A stretch of 64,000 bases of DNA from Hermodice carunculata (GCA_964020975.1 OZ026617.1:26135254-26199253); one strand, 5' to 3'; shown: positions 21,435 through 35,705, counted from the stretch's first letter. Notes: a model not told the origin generated them from the sequence alone. Translations and numbers: made by a program.

Positions 21435-24400
21435 AGACGTTTCATCTGCTTGAGTATTTCTGCATATGCATGCAGGGAAATGTAGTTGCAGGCATTCATC
21501 TCGACCAAAATATAACACTGTGCTCATCCTGCCTATATATGCATGCTGAAAAATATGAGATATCCCACATATATAGCTACATTTTTTATCTTCATAATAT
21601 AGAGATACTGACAGGAGCTGTCTTATGGATCCATATTTTTCAGATCTTATATCCTGTAAAATTTTTATGTGTATCTTGGATGAAATCTTAATGAGAGTAC
21701 ATGCAAGTGACAAGTAAATATAATGATCTTTATGGAACAAATTTGGTGGTGAGCCAGCAGAGTGTCAGGATCATTAGGCCCCCAAAATGATAGTGAGTGT
21801 CTCAAGTACTGCTTGCATCAGCTTCAGAGTTCTGCCTCAACTCTTTATTTTGTCGAGGCAGAACATTTGATTTTGTGTAATTTTGGTCTTTTGCGTGTAC
21901 TTCATGCTACTTTCTGATGACTCCAAAAATGCTCACCCTCATCAGTTTTGTGCAAAATGTACGAGAAACTGACTATATACAAGACCTCAAGGCCTTATAT
22001 TTTTCTTCGAAATGAAACATCAGACATATCAGCACTGAGGATTTATCTGGTGCAAAAATTACAATGTATTTCTATCAGTGATTGAAGCAAACATTGGTGA
22101 TCACTGAATTTTAAATTCACAGCAAAGTCATTAATGCAAGTAATTATAACTCAATTAGCAGTTTGCCAATTTTTAAAAAAAACAATAGCTGAAATATGCA
22201 TGTATATACCATAGACTGTATGTTTTACGTTGAACATGTAGGTCTGTTATTGCATGCATAAACTGAGTTCATCTTCAATGTGGTCATGTGTGATGCACAT
22301 GCATATTTATTTATTTAGCACTGTTCAATGTTGACAGAAATAGAACCTTCATTGTGTCTCAATTAATGGCTGATACACCTATTTTAGATTGATAAGGAGC
22401 CCAAGCCATTGGAAAATGACCAGTATTGCACTGTATGCAGGTATGGGTTATACATGTACACACATTGAAGTCTAAAACATTTTCAATGAAGTGTCTGACT
22501 CGGTTGGAGGCACATACTGGTTGATAGTCTATACCTGTATAAGGTTTTACACTTGTCATGTAAGAAATATTAATACATTGTATTTCAGTTCTCTTTCCAT
22601 CAAAAAACAAAAACAGGTTGAGAAAATCATTGATCGTGTAAAACAGTATAAGCCTTGAATAAACGGAAGGTAGTATTACTATGAACTGTTTGTTTTGTCA
22701 TATTGAAAGCAAATTGCCATTTTTGTTCCAGTAAATTGTGTTGTATATACAGCAAACCCGTCACTGATGAACACTGGCCATTCCACAGAAATGCTTGGAT
22801 GTGGGCTGTTCATTAGCTGGAGGTGTATTTAGTACAGATTTTTACTGTGTGTACATCTACATGTGAATATAAATGACTTGTCCCCAAAAATATGTCAATA
22901 TTTTGTAAATAAAGACTTGCAGTATAAGTTATATTTATGACTTTGTTTTTTCTTTTCTTATTTACTAAGTTTTATGTTTTGTGCCGAAGAAATTACATTG
23001 ACCATGTTCACTCATTTGAGTTTTAATAACACATGAGCAAAGTTTTGAGGTTGATGTGTGACAGGCAACTTTAGAAGCAAAAAGAATGTGTGAACAGCCC
23101 ATACTCAGCTGAGGTGATTACATTAACTGTAGAATAAGTCTCAACCTGACTTGAGTTTCTGTTGCAGTTTGAACTGATCAGGCTAAGATAAGCTGAGTGT
23201 AGCTCAATAACTATGAACTTATAGTATGGTCGTGGGTGACCCAGATACTTAACCTAGTGACCTAATTCTACTAAGATCCTGCCTGGCAGACTGTGTTGAA
23301 GAAAATTACACAAACATAAAAGTTACTGTTAAATATTAACAATAGGAAGACAATGCAATTAAGTGTTGATGAAAGTAGATGCATGATGTGCCCAAATGCC
23401 TGAACGATCTTGGAGGCAAGTGAATTCTTAGACTGGCCCAGTCTGGCTTGCGCTAATAGGAGACATTCATATTTAACTGCGATCCTGCTCACTTCGTGTG
23501 TTGCCGGGGCAACAGACTGATGCTTCCACCATGATCAGGGCAGAATTGTATTATATACTACATAAACATCCATAAATAACACCTTTTCAACCAAAAGAGA
23601 GCCCATTTCTTATTATTTTAGGCATCCTTTATGTTTCAAATATATGTTCATACATTTTCTTAAGATTATTGTGTGTTTGTGTTGTTCATTTTGTTGAGAA
23701 AGTACTTTTGACCATGCTAAACACATGGATCTGCCCTGATGCAGGTGGCTCCCTCCTTCACTCAATAGGTATTAGAGTAGGACCGCATTTAGATATGAAT
23801 ACATCCTATTAAATCAGAAATACCTACAGGGTTCCAGCCAGCAATGGCAAAAGTATTGATGGTGAGTCAGCGAAGTGACAATCATTCGTCAGCTTCGCTT
23901 GTTCACTATCAGTACTTTCACCGTTGCCCTACTGCCATTGCCCTCTCAAGCCCTATATATGTTTTTGTGACTTAGTGCGAACAAAACAGGGCCAGGCTAG
24001 TGAGTTCTATTCAAAACCAGGATAAACATAAATGTTTATGTTTCCTAGTTACTGGGAGTTGGTCTCTTTTCCAACTCTAGCTCGATCTGCTCTGTGACTC
24101 AACAGAAAACTGAATGCTGCATTAGGTATGTTGGCATTTTAAAAGGCAGGGTAATGTGACCATGGACATGGACAATTATACCTAACGGTATTGTGATGTA
24201 ACTGTTATGATGTCAATCACATGCTGGCTCCCAGTCTACTGGACGGTAGAGCTCAATTTGATTATAATGGCAGCTTTTATAAGTATGTGATGTCATATTT
24301 TTCTGATTGATAGGCCATGTGTATACTAAATAGGGCCAAAGAGGCAGGTTTTCCTCTGTAACCATTGGGAGAGAAGAGTCTCCTCACTTAAATATTGCCC

Positions 24401-26936
24401 ATGTCTGGATCATAATTCCAATCTGTTTAAGACCTACATACATATATGACACAATTGCTATAAATTTGGATTGCTGGGGGAAGTTTGCAGCATTCTCTAT
24501 GCAGACCGTTTAACTAATCTGCAAGGCATGGTTGTCCAAAGATAGAAGGACCAGAACAAGGTAAGTTAGCATGAGACTTATGGGCAAGTTTAGCCATCCA
24601 ACTTACGACATGCAGTGAGGTAAATGGTTAAAAACAGTGCAAATATGTGGTCCATATGCCTAATAACTTGGTTTGACCTTCTCTTAGGATTTAGCATTAA
24701 ATATTCTAATGTATATTTCTATTGATCATTACATATTAAGTATAAAACATGTTTGTTAAAAAGCAGGAAATGATAGTAATGCCATGAAATGGACCTGTTT
24801 AGTGGAGGTCAAGTCAATCAACAGGGTCGTCAAGTTTAAAGAGGATATAGCATTCTGTTTAGGAGAAAAGTCAAGATCACAAAAACACAAAACTTGAACT
24901 AAAAATATCGGAAAACTTGCAGAATCACATGATGAACAAACTACAATCCCAGGGTTCGCAGAAGTCTGAAAGCAATTTGTCAAATGGTTTTACAGAAGAG
25001 TTTGTTTTTTACAAAAAAAGTGGAAAAAATTATGAGGGAAATTAAAATAACTAAAGCATGACCTACTGAGTATCATTTGAAACCCTTCCAAGGTATATCC
25101 CCATGTGGTATCAAGTGGATCTGCTGTCAGGTTTTGGGGAAAACTATGTGTGTCTGCACACCAGTATCCAGAAGCAGCCTGGCTAACACTGAAGTGATAG
25201 ATATGGAAACTAAGAGTTATAGAGGATCTGGCCAGTGGATATTCTGCATTGATGATCTGGGAGTGTTGGAGAACATTGAACTTTTTTTTGAGATGAGTGT
25301 ATTTTTACCAATCCTTTCTCACTGAGTGTAAAAAAAAAGTTCAGTAAAAGTGAGGAAATTGTAGCAGTGTCGCCTGGTGAAAAATTAGGTGGAAACTGAT
25401 TTAAGCTACATTTCCACCAAGTTTGCAGAGAATACAACTTACATTTTGGACAAGATGTCCAAAATTACAAAAGCATACAGAAAATTTCGTGAAAAAAATG
25501 AAACACTGCCTGTTGAACAGACAGGGGTACCCACAGGTATTCCTGGGGAATATCAAAGCAGGCTGCCAAGTGGTTTCAGGGAAGATTGTCACCAATCAAT
25601 TAGCTATTTCCATTCATACACATCAAGTGTGCAGCATAACCCTGACAGTTGTACAAATAGTAGTTTTATGGCGGCAATCATCCCAAAAGAGGCTTAGTTG
25701 AGGAGATACCCCTCCACAATGCACAACCTGTTTTTTTGTTTTTGTTTTTGTTTATGGAAGATTAACCTATTTTATATCAGAAAATGATGGTTGTGGTTGT
25801 CTAGTTGGGTGACAGGACTGATTTTATTGCCATAAATGCAAAAAAAATGGCAATTAAGTTTGGAGGCATTTTAAAAAAATGGAGCTTTACCTCAAAGATC
25901 CCACAAAATTTGACCCAGAGAACCAAAAATTGGCCTCTAGTATGCAGGATGCATTGAGTGAAGTAAACAAATGATAACAAGTCTGACTGCAGTTGTCTAA
26001 ATAAGCAAAATTTCAAATTGATCAAAATTTTTTTGCAAAAAAAAAAAAAAAAGATGCAAGCATTACCTAGATCCAGACGTAAAATGTTTTTCTGTATTTT
26101 CGACTCTGTGCTTGCTTTATGCACCAAAAACTGCCCAAAAGTCTCGGGATATAATGTATGAAAGAAAAACAGCTTTGTATTCCATTAAATTGGGATATGA
26201 TGAAAATATATTACCCCACCCCCTTGTTTTCGTTTTGTTTAGTTTCTGCTTTTTTTTTTATCCTGTTCTTATTCTTTTTTGATTTACCCATTACATAAAT
26301 GCTTCCACAAACCCAAAATTACAAAATATAACATCTTTCTTAAATGAAATACACTTTTGCATTGATATATGATTGGCAGAGTATTTTTTTAATGTAATTC
26401 GTTGTTCTCTCACTGTGAAATCATATATAAGAGCCCTTTGCATAAAAGAACAGCACTCCTGGCAAAAACTGTACTGTGCCTCTGTTCTTTTCTTTGTCAT
26501 AGTCAAGTTACCTGTACAGGCAGCACAGCTGGATTGGAAATCAGTTCTCTCCATATGACGTTCACAGTTTTGCAACCAGTTTATGGCGTGTAAATCAAAA
26601 TACGATGATTGACCATGGTGGAATATGTATAAAAACTTCATCCTGTAATAAATTCATTGTGTTGCTCACAGCCATATACATGGTATAAATTGAATATAAT
26701 TATAAATGTAAAGATATTTAAATTATACAATTTTTGCATATAAAATGTGTATATAAGCGGGGACCTGCAGTTTAGATCCCTGATATAAGTAAAAACATGG
26801 TGATAACTAACAATATTTAAGAAATAAATTATATTTATACATGGAAGGTTTTGGTTCTGATAAACATCCCATAAGTTATGACACTTATACACATGACGCT
26901 TCATATGAATTAACAAGGCTCCCTATTATACCCTTA
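21435..26936. other. intergenic, no gene recognised
   Basis: About 5.5 kb downstream of CFAP161 without a convincing exon. A second AATAAA at 22908-22913 could serve a longer 3' UTR. A frame at 25389-25697 (METDLSYISTKFAENTTYIL start) has no recognisable domain and weak composition. A small foldback lies at 23841-23941. Confidence 0.5.
23841..23941. repeat. small foldback element
   Basis: The ends are GCAATGGCA and its inverse TGCCATTGC. Inside, AGTATTGATGGTGA...CAGCGAAG pairs with the inverse of CTTCGCTTGTTCACTATCAG, leaving a short loop. One arm carries about 14 extra bases. No coding content. Confidence 0.55.

Positions 26937-26980
<44 letters not shown>
26937..26980. repeat. (TAG)n microsatellite at a LINE 3' end
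   Basis: A perfect trinucleotide run directly abutting the 3' end of the minus-strand LINE at 26981-27660. On that strand the element ends CAGTCAATAAAAA and then TAC repeats, so the array is the LINE tail. Confidence 0.9.
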
Positions 26981-27660
26981 TTTTTATTGACTGAAAAGGG
27001 TCATGGGTGACCCATCCGTCCAGAATACAATACAAAATCGGTTAACCATAACAACCAAATGGTACAAAGAACCAAAGTGGTAACATTTAACATCAGTTAA
27101 CATTTAACCTTGAACATACATAATGGTATTTGGCACCCAGGAACTTTGATATTTATTGTACGTCATGACATTTTATCATGCAATTATACAATTTGTAACC
27201 TTACAGTCTCTGGGGGAACCATAATAGTGTATCTGTTCTCACACACCAGAATGAGCAGGTCTGTTATTCTATTATTCTAATGCAAACATTTAAAGAGAAA
27301 TTTACCTAAATGAAAAAATGCTGCCTGAATTTTACATGACATAATTTCTAAAAATTTCTTATTTCAAGACCAACAATCAAATCCAGTCACGTATTGTCTA
27401 CAGGCAGAAAATATAAATTATCTCTCATTTTCATGACTAGTACATTCAACTAAAAGATGAACTTCTGTTTGAATAGCACCACAATCACATTTGATACATA
27501 ACCTTTCGTGAATAGGGACTTTAGGTTTTGCATAATATATTTGCACCTTAAACACACGAGAGTAGTGACCATTAACGAGCCACCGTATTTTATCTTATAA
27601 TGACCGTTTATTAGAGCCACAGCATCAGAAACACCTACTTCCTTTTTGAACATTTAAGAG
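26981..27660 (-). mobile_element. LINE 3' end, minus strand
   Basis: On the minus strand the open text around 27560-27440 reads PKVPIHERLCIKCDCGAIQT followed by EVHLLVEC, the C-terminal zinc knuckle (CxxC...H-x4-C) typical of CR1/L2-like LINEs. A roughly 400-nt 3' UTR follows and ends with a stem-loop GGGTCA-CCCA-TGACCC (26999-27014) and a TAC tail. It is 5'-truncated and carries stops. Confidence 0.7.
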
Positions 27661-27876
27661 CATGTTTTGATAAGTGTTGAGAGCTTTATATGCGAATGTA
27701 CATGTACGGTGAGTCTGAGGGAAATCGAAGGGAAGGAGCAGAGCTGTTTATTGTGTTTCATCCCCTATTTTGTTCGCATTATATCTATGTGAGTTATGTG
27801 AACAGTTGCTAGAGAGTGGAAGAAGTGTTAAGGTAGGAGATGAGCCGATACCAGGTTTGTTTGTTTGTTTGCTTTT

Positions 27877-28660
<784 letters not shown>

Positions 28661-29741
28661 TGTTTGTTTGTTTTTTAATGGCTTCCTCTTTACAGGACCC
28701 TGGCGATCAAGTGGCACGTCACAGGAAGAGTATTGTCAAACCAACTATTATGTCAAACAATTGAGTTTCTACTGAGGTTTGGCAGCATTTCAGTTCTCTT
28801 GCCCTTGGTTTAACTCTCCCTTGATTACCCAGTCCACACCTTCCCAAGGCTTGGATCCCACCCATTTTGCTAAATCAGCGCATGGCAAACTGCTGATTTT
28901 AAGCATGTTATCCCGACAGGTCTTGTGTAGATTTCTTATTCGATATAGTTTGATGAGTGACATAGCGTCAGGACAGAAGAGAAATTCCATCCGGGGGCTT
29001 TTCGCGAGTGGAGCCCGCGAGGGTTAACATTGCTTTGCGTTTTCATATATGGCGTCATGGAAACATGATTTACTTCACAGATCACGTGAATAGAGTAACC
29101 ATAGAAAGGCTACTTATTCAGGTTTAAACAAATATCAAATTGACTCAAAACGAAATTCTTGAATAAGTGGGGATGGATGTGTATTTGAGCTGATTTGGTG
29201 AGAATTATATCCGCGCCAGAAATACACAAAGTAAAAGCTGTGGACATGGGACAGTGGCTCAAATACGCTTTGGTCTCGGCCACCATTCGGTTCACAACAC
29301 AAATATTAACAGAAAAAAAAAACAAACTTTCATTAACCAGTGAAGACGTGAATACAAACCGTTCACTGTAATAAATTAGCAGGTACGCGTTTAAATGAAC
29401 TGTAAATATCAACGTTCTGGCTTGGGTCAAACCCACTGGCCTGATAATGTCATTTGCTTTCATACCATGCTGCAATTTTAGTATTGTCGATTAAGCATGG
29501 CAATCTGCTCCCTCGGAACTGAGTTTAACATGTAATAGTGTGTAATGATATTGTACCTCAACAAGCAGCGCCTTCAATAATAAATAAGCTGGAGCACTGC
29601 ACATCAAAGCTTTGTATCCAGTTTTTAAAATTCATATCAATTCCGAGAGAAGACAACATGCCTAAAACTGTCATCATGGACCGTTTATTTGGACAACCTA
29701 GTTTGAATAGAAATCTTATCTTACATCTGTTAAAACTACAA

Positions 29742-31364
29742 TTAGGCAGCGGCCAATGTCCCAAACTGTTCGGGTACCCCTCCCCTCGGTAGAACAAGCC
29801 ATAATCCATTAAAAATACATATTATTCAACTTGACAGAAAATTATGGTTGTGGTCGTTCTTATTTTATTTTTTTTGGGGGGGGGGGCGGTAGGTATGTTT
29901 TATAGCCACAAATAAGAATCGGCCGGTGTATATTGTCTAAAATCCAAATACTGATTCTTGGAGAATAACTGACCCAAAATATGTTCCGGAAACACCAAAC
30001 ATTGTTGAAACTAAAGAAAATCTGCATGATTCATACCAGTTGCATTGTCCGACTCCTTCATGCAAAAAACGTGAAAAACCTAGCAAATTCGATAAATGTT
30101 TGTATCAGTTTTGACTTTTTGGGACACATAAAACACAGCATAAATGAAGAAATTACTGGCAAACATGCGCTTCTTTTGTACCAAACACTTATAAATTAAT
30201 CCGGCTTTATAACCATATGCCAACAATGCCGTGTCTTTTATGATTGAAAGAACGCATTTCGATAGTCAGTGTGTCCCATGGTGTCCGATTATAAGTTTAT
30301 GACAACTAATATAAAGTTACAATTAACAGAACGATAGTTACAACGTTCTGTCATGTAGAGAAGGAAACTTAAAAAAAAAAAAAATCTGTTTTCTTACGAG
30401 AACAAAGGAACCAGCAACATGAGACTGCTATACTAGCCTGTAGACAAAGATGGGACCCCCATATTCAATTCAAGTGTGGATGCTTGGAGCTCCTTTCGAT
30501 AGCTTTGTGTATGAGGTGACAGACTACGTTGCATTGTCGCATATAAAATGCCTTTTAATGATGATATCAACATTTTGCTGCTGTGCAAAAACCTTTGTCA
30601 TCACAAATCCTTGTACCTCGCAATTCATATACCATATTTAATGTTGTTCAAAGGAAAAACGTAGAATGCAAGATCAATATGCTGTACTTACCCCATTACC
30701 AGTTGTACTTCAGCTTTGGGCAAAAGATCACAATTTCAGTCAAAAAAAACCCCAACAAAATGGGGGGGGGGGGGGAGTGGTTATATTTTTTTACCTCCAA
30801 CTCCAATATCACAAAGACACGACATTTTTTGGCATATAGCTATAAAGCCGGATTAATTTGAAAGTTTTTGGCACCAAAGAAGAGCTTGTTTGCCAATAAT
30901 TTCTCCCTTCTGTGCATTTTATGTGTCCTAAAAAGTCAAAACCGAAAAAAAAAAAAAAAAATCTCGAATTTGCCAGATTTTTCACGATTTTTACATGAAG
31001 GAGTCGAAGAATGTAACTTGTATAAATCATGCTGATTTTCAGATAAATTTACTTTAGTTTCAACAATATTTGGTGTTTCTGGAACATTATCTGGGTCAGT
31101 TATTCTCCAAAAATCAGTATTTAGATTTTAGACAATATACACAGACCCACTCTTTTATCTGTGGCGATAAAACATACCTACCCCCAAAATGAACCACCAC
31201 AACCATCATTTTCTAATGTCAAATTGAAAAATCTTTCGAAAAACAAAAACAAACAAAAAAACAAAACAAAACAAAACAAAAACAAAAACCAAAAAAAAAA
31301 ACAAAAAAAAAAAACAAAAAAAAAAACAAAAACAAAAAACAAAAAACAAAAACAAAAACAAACA

Positions 31365-31405
<41 letters not shown>

Positions 31406-31494
31406 GCCCCCCCCCCCAACCAAAAATGGACTGTGGCTTGTTTTACCGAGGGGAGGGGTACCCGAACAAATTGGGGGCATTGGCCGCTAGCCTA
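29742..31494. repeat. long inverted repeat, about 500-bp arms
   Basis: Left arm about 29742-30242 and right arm about 30812-31494 are diverged reverse complements. Matching landmarks: GCGGCCAATG/CATTGGCCGC at the outer ends, GGTACCCCTCCCCTCGG against CCGAGGGGAGGGGTACC, and AATTAATCCGGCTTTATA near the centre. A 570-bp spacer with no gene lies between. The right arm has gained an A-rich, (AAC)n and poly-C block (about 31240-31420). It could be a DNA transposon with long inverted ends that has lost its gene; no target duplication was identified. Confidence 0.75.
31240..31420. repeat. A-rich / (AAC)n / poly-C low-complexity block
   Basis: Adenine runs with single cytosines, then about 14 AAC units and a run of C, within the right arm of the long inverted repeat. 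Open frames here are compositional artefacts. Confidence 0.9.
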
Positions 31495-32214
31495 TATATA
31501 TACTGTACATGTCATGAATTGTCAGAATTGGTGCAAATTAAAGGGAAGTTTGTCAATGTTTGAAAATAAAGTAGAGTGAAACGTGTCTTGAACGACCATT
31601 GCTACACCCACCTCCACCCCGTCCATCAGGTCCTTATTTACCTGCTTGAAATGGTCAGTAACAAGCAATAATTTCAAAATTGGCGTCCTTCCTTCACCAT
31701 GTCTTCCTTTCGCTCTCTTCTCTCCCACCTCTGTGGTTTTGTCCCTTTTTTTCCTTTTTTGTGTCTTCTCATCAGGATATCAGGATTTGATAACTTATTA
31801 TTGGTAAACAATCCATGTGGCACAAGTGGGACATTTGTTGTGGAGCTATTTCAATAAGATCCTTGATTGGTTCAAATGAATCACGTGTCAAGCTTAATTA
31901 TCCAGGACACATGTAAGAATTTCCATATGCCCTATTTCAAATATTGAAAACAACCAATCTGGTTATTTATCTATTTTATTCCAATTTCTAGTGACTTCTT
32001 TCATATTCCCAGAAGGTGCTGATGTCTTTGTCAGTGCGTACACCCATATTCTCTTTGTTTATACCTTTTTCTCCCTCCTCTCTCTTTCATACTCTTCCTT
32101 ACATTCACCCTCTTTTCTTCAGGGACTTAAAACATAATACACCACTTACCCGTCATCTGCTTGTGTTACTATCTTAATGTTTGTGATCGTTAATCATCTT
32201 CCTTTTGACACTTT
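31495..32214. other. non-coding stretch, no gene seen
   Basis: AT-rich, partly CT-rich DNA without a recognised gene or repeat boundary. Confidence 0.5.
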
Positions 32215-34060
32215 TTATGCCTCCCTCACAATGTTTTCAGGTTGTCCGTCGGTACGTCTGTCTGCCTTTTTAGGGCGATGTCTTACAATGGATTTTTCTC
32301 ACATACGGTACACAGATGCATTCCTGGATTCCATTAGCTGGCTAGATTTTGAGGTCACTGTGACCTATTTACTGTCCATTTGAGCTTTGTTAGCGCAATA
32401 TCTTTAAAAAGGTCGTGGCAGATTTTTCTCAAATTTGGTACACGATGTATTCCTTGACTTTCATTAGCTGATTAGATTTTGAGGTCACTGTGACCTATTT
32501 ACAGCTTACCATGACCTACTATTCTGTCCATTTGAGCTCTGTTAGCGCTATATCTTCAAAATGCATGGACAGATTTTTCTCAAGTTTGGTACACAGATGT
32601 ATTCCTGGACTCCCACTAGCTGACTAGAATTTGAGGTCAGTGTGACTTGCTCCCACTTACCGTGATCTATTTACTGTCAATCTTAGGATTGTAAGCACAA
32701 CATCTCAGAAATGCCCAGATGGATCTTTTGTCTGACGTTGAAGAGCAATGCGTTGGTAGTTTAAGGGCAAGGTGAAGAGGGGCAATGGGGAGGCATTCCA
32801 GTGATTGCGTGCAATGACAGTGCTCTAGCTTTTATTTGATATTCAAGATTGATTTCCTCTTTTACTTGATATTTTATTTTCATAGCTTCCAAGATTGTTT
32901 ATGCCCTCCTGCTACCAGAGGATGGGTTTATAAAATAGCTTTTTTCCTGCATATGTGTGTGTGTGTACTCATTACACTTAATTTCTGGGTTATAACTCTA
33001 TTGTCATTTGGCTTAGAATCATGGAATGTGGCATGCATCTGTATCCGGAGACAAGGGTGTGTCATACCCAAAATTAGGCCACTAGCTCAAGCATCTAGAT
33101 AACAATGACATACCCTCATATCGTGTTAGGCCAATAATTCCTTTCATCTTTAACTAAGACTCATGAAACTTCATGGATATACATGTGTATCTCGAAACAA
33201 GAGTGGGACATGCACAAAAAGTAGGTCACTAGGTCAAGTATCAAGTTCACAGTGACATATCCTCATGTTATTTCTAGGATTAAATTCCTTTCATCATTAA
33301 CTTAATTTATTAACCTCTACACGCATACATTTATTTGCAGACAAGGGAGTGTCATGCACGAAAATAGGTCACTAGGTCAAGTACCCGAGCCACAATGACA
33401 TATTCTTCTCATATTATGGGTGGCCTATAATTCCCTTGATCTTTAACTTAAATTTATACACATGTGTATCTGGAGACGAACGTGTTCAATGCAGAAAAAA
33501 TAGGCCACTACATCAAGTATGTAGGTCACAATGACTTGCCTTTTCCAATTGTGTTTGGGCTGTATAATTCCTCTAATGTTTAACTTAGTTTCAGGAAAAT
33601 ATAATATGTCTTGACCAAAGGGTATGTCATGCAACAAAAGTAGGTTACTAGTATATGGGTTACAGTGATACAATCATGTAAAGCTCAATTCATTTCTGTT
33701 TGTTCTCGTATTTTATCACATGCCACTTAGTTTCACGAAACATTACACACAGTTGGAGCTTGACCCAAGGATATGGTAGGCAACAAAAGCAGGCCAATAG
33801 GACAAGTTACTGGGTCAAAAGTGAAGTATCCATGTTAAAGCGTTTGGCCTATACTTATGCTCCCCTCCTGGGGATGCAAATAGTAAACCCTTTTCCGTGT
33901 GTGCGTCCGTCCATGACACTTCATGTCAGTGCTGGAACTCTAGTCTGTTGTCCTTTGGCTTACAATCATGAAGCTTTACACACGTGTATCTGGACTGAAG
34001 GGTGTGGTCACTCACAAAAGGTATAGCTCACTAGGAAAAGAATGTGGGTCGGTGATACGG
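32215..34060 (+). repeat. tandem-core repeat array, family B, with nuclear-receptor-like sites
   Basis: Heads at about 32218 (TATGCCTCCCTCAC...GTCCGTCGGTACG) and 33855 (TATGCTCCCCTCCTGGGG...GTGCGTCCGTCC) mark two successive elements. In the first, units around 32340, 32470 and 32622 carry IR3 palindromes (AGGTCACTGTGACCT at 32352-32366 and 32482-32496; a diverged copy at 32634-32648). Later units carry direct repeats AGGTCACTAGGTCA at 33223-33236 and 33366-33379, with degraded copies near 33076, 33502, 33642 and 33791, a period averaging about 143 bp. No coding sequence. Confidence 0.7.
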
Positions 34061-34096
34061 CAAGGAGGCATATGTCTAGGACTTGCTGGTTCCGTT

Positions 34097-34332
34097 TTAA
34101 GTCTTTCAGTGCCAATCGCGTCTAAAGTCGATCTACTTAAGTCAGACAAGTCTGAATTATCATTGGGATCCCAGATCCATATTCCTCGCAAAAACACCTT
34201 TCATTCAAGTACCATTGTGCTTATAGTCCCAGAGAGAATACCCCAGGTCAACAGCTTTTCACGGCGTGCATTGCGCCCAATGCGCCCAGGAAGCTATTGA
34301 CTCAGTCCTAAATTTGGCACTGAAAGGGTAAA
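34097..34332. mobile_element. piggyBac-like MITE, copy 2
   Basis: The left end TTAAGTCTTTCAGTGCCAA pairs with the reverse complement of the right end, TTTACCCTTTCAGTGCCAA. TTAA is intact on the left and decayed on the right. An internal palindrome, GTCAACAGCTT...AAGCTATTGAC (34247-34301), matches the one in the copy at 49188-49426. Non-coding. Confidence 0.65.
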
Positions 34333-34953
34333 TTTCTCCATATTTACTTATACAAATCTCACGCACGCTCCAAATTCATAAAAATACATTTTATAAACTT
34401 GGGTGATTCAGTGTTTGATCAAAGGCTTAAAAAAATACTAAGGACTTCAATGTCGCATAACTGCCGTGCTTCTCGATCCAGAAAGCAAATGTAAGATCAT
34501 GGTAGTATGTACAATTGGTCCACATAATTCAGAAATTTGTTCACATGATCCAGGACAGGGTTCTAAGGTTCATAAATACTAACATTCACAAAAGAAAATA
34601 GAAAAAGTTCGAATGTACTGTTTGATAATATGAAGATCTACCTTCTTACAAATTGATCAAATGTTTGCCAGCAGCAAGTTTCCCAGCAATAAACCTATTT
34701 GAATGGGAGAGTTGACGATGATAATATTCACATACGACATAATTTCTAACATATTTAAACATAGTTTAAGACATCAGTCCTTATTCTGTCTTAACACAGG
34801 CTTTCAATTTGTTGGTGAAACCATCATCATTCTTTTGCCATCTTTTATTCCTGGTTAAAAATGAAAAAAAATCCAAATAGGCATTGAGACCAGTAAAATT
34901 ATGTGCCGATCAGCTACTAAACTAATCTTGGTCCTGAATTTCTAAAATTAGTA

Positions 34954-35092
34954 CAGTGGCGTAGGAACGGGGGGGGGGGGGATCCCCCCCCCCAATAATT
35001 TGACCCCCCCCCCCAAGCAGGGTGCACCTTCCGTGCACAATTCATCACTTGCCCTCCCCCCCCCCAATAGTTCAAAGCTTCCTACGCCACTG
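34954..35092. mobile_element. short hAT-like MITE with G/C runs
   Basis: The ends CAGTGGCGTAGGAA and TTCCTACGCCACTG are perfect 14-bp inverted repeats around 139 bp rich in poly-G and poly-C. CAGTGGCGTA-type ends are common in hAT non-autonomous elements. A related right end, TTCCTACACCACTG, lies at about 60423-60436. No clear 8-bp duplication. Confidence 0.65.
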
Positions 35093-35389
35093 AGCAGAAA
35101 AAAGATTAAAGCGAGTATTCACATCGGTAACTTTTACTCAAAGACCTTTACATTATGTTTGTACTTTTCTGCAGACTATTCATAACCTTCAACATATTTG
35201 AGAAGGGTTTCCCCAATTTCATTGATTACTTATGGACTATTTCGCATTGTGACTTATCAATAACCGTTAAATTCTACTTTTGTTAATGTTCGGCATATAC
35301 TCAAAATGGTTTGTACAACTAAATGTAGTCACTGAGACATATGAAGGTTTGTATTTTGGACCCTTTAATAATGTTGAAGAGTGAGTATT

Positions 35390-35705
35390 TCACTGGGGCA
35401 ATCGATTTTTTTTTTAATATATAAACTTATTAATTTCAACTGGATAACCTAATAGTACAAAAGACTAATCTGGAGGCTCTCCCGTACATAAATATATGCA
35501 CATCACTTTGATCAGGGAAGTCTTCTGTAACTGTCCTGTGTGTTTTGTACAAAGTGCTGTGTGTATATTTCTGGACTGGAGAGCTTCGAGATTAGTTTTT
35601 CAAGGAGGCAACACGTTCAAGAAGCTTCCTTGGTCTTTTGTACCATTAGGTTATCCAGTTAAAATTACTATGTTTATAAAAAAAATCGATTGCCCACAGT
35701 ATGAA
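35390..35705. mobile_element. MITE with about 75-bp inverted ends
   Basis: Left arm 35390-35468 and right arm 35633-35705 are inverted copies sharing GGGCAATCGATTTTTTT and AACTGGATAACCTAAT. The 165-bp middle is non-coding. A solo piece of the arm (TTCACTGGATTACCCAATAG) occurs at about 39513-39532. Confidence 0.75.
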
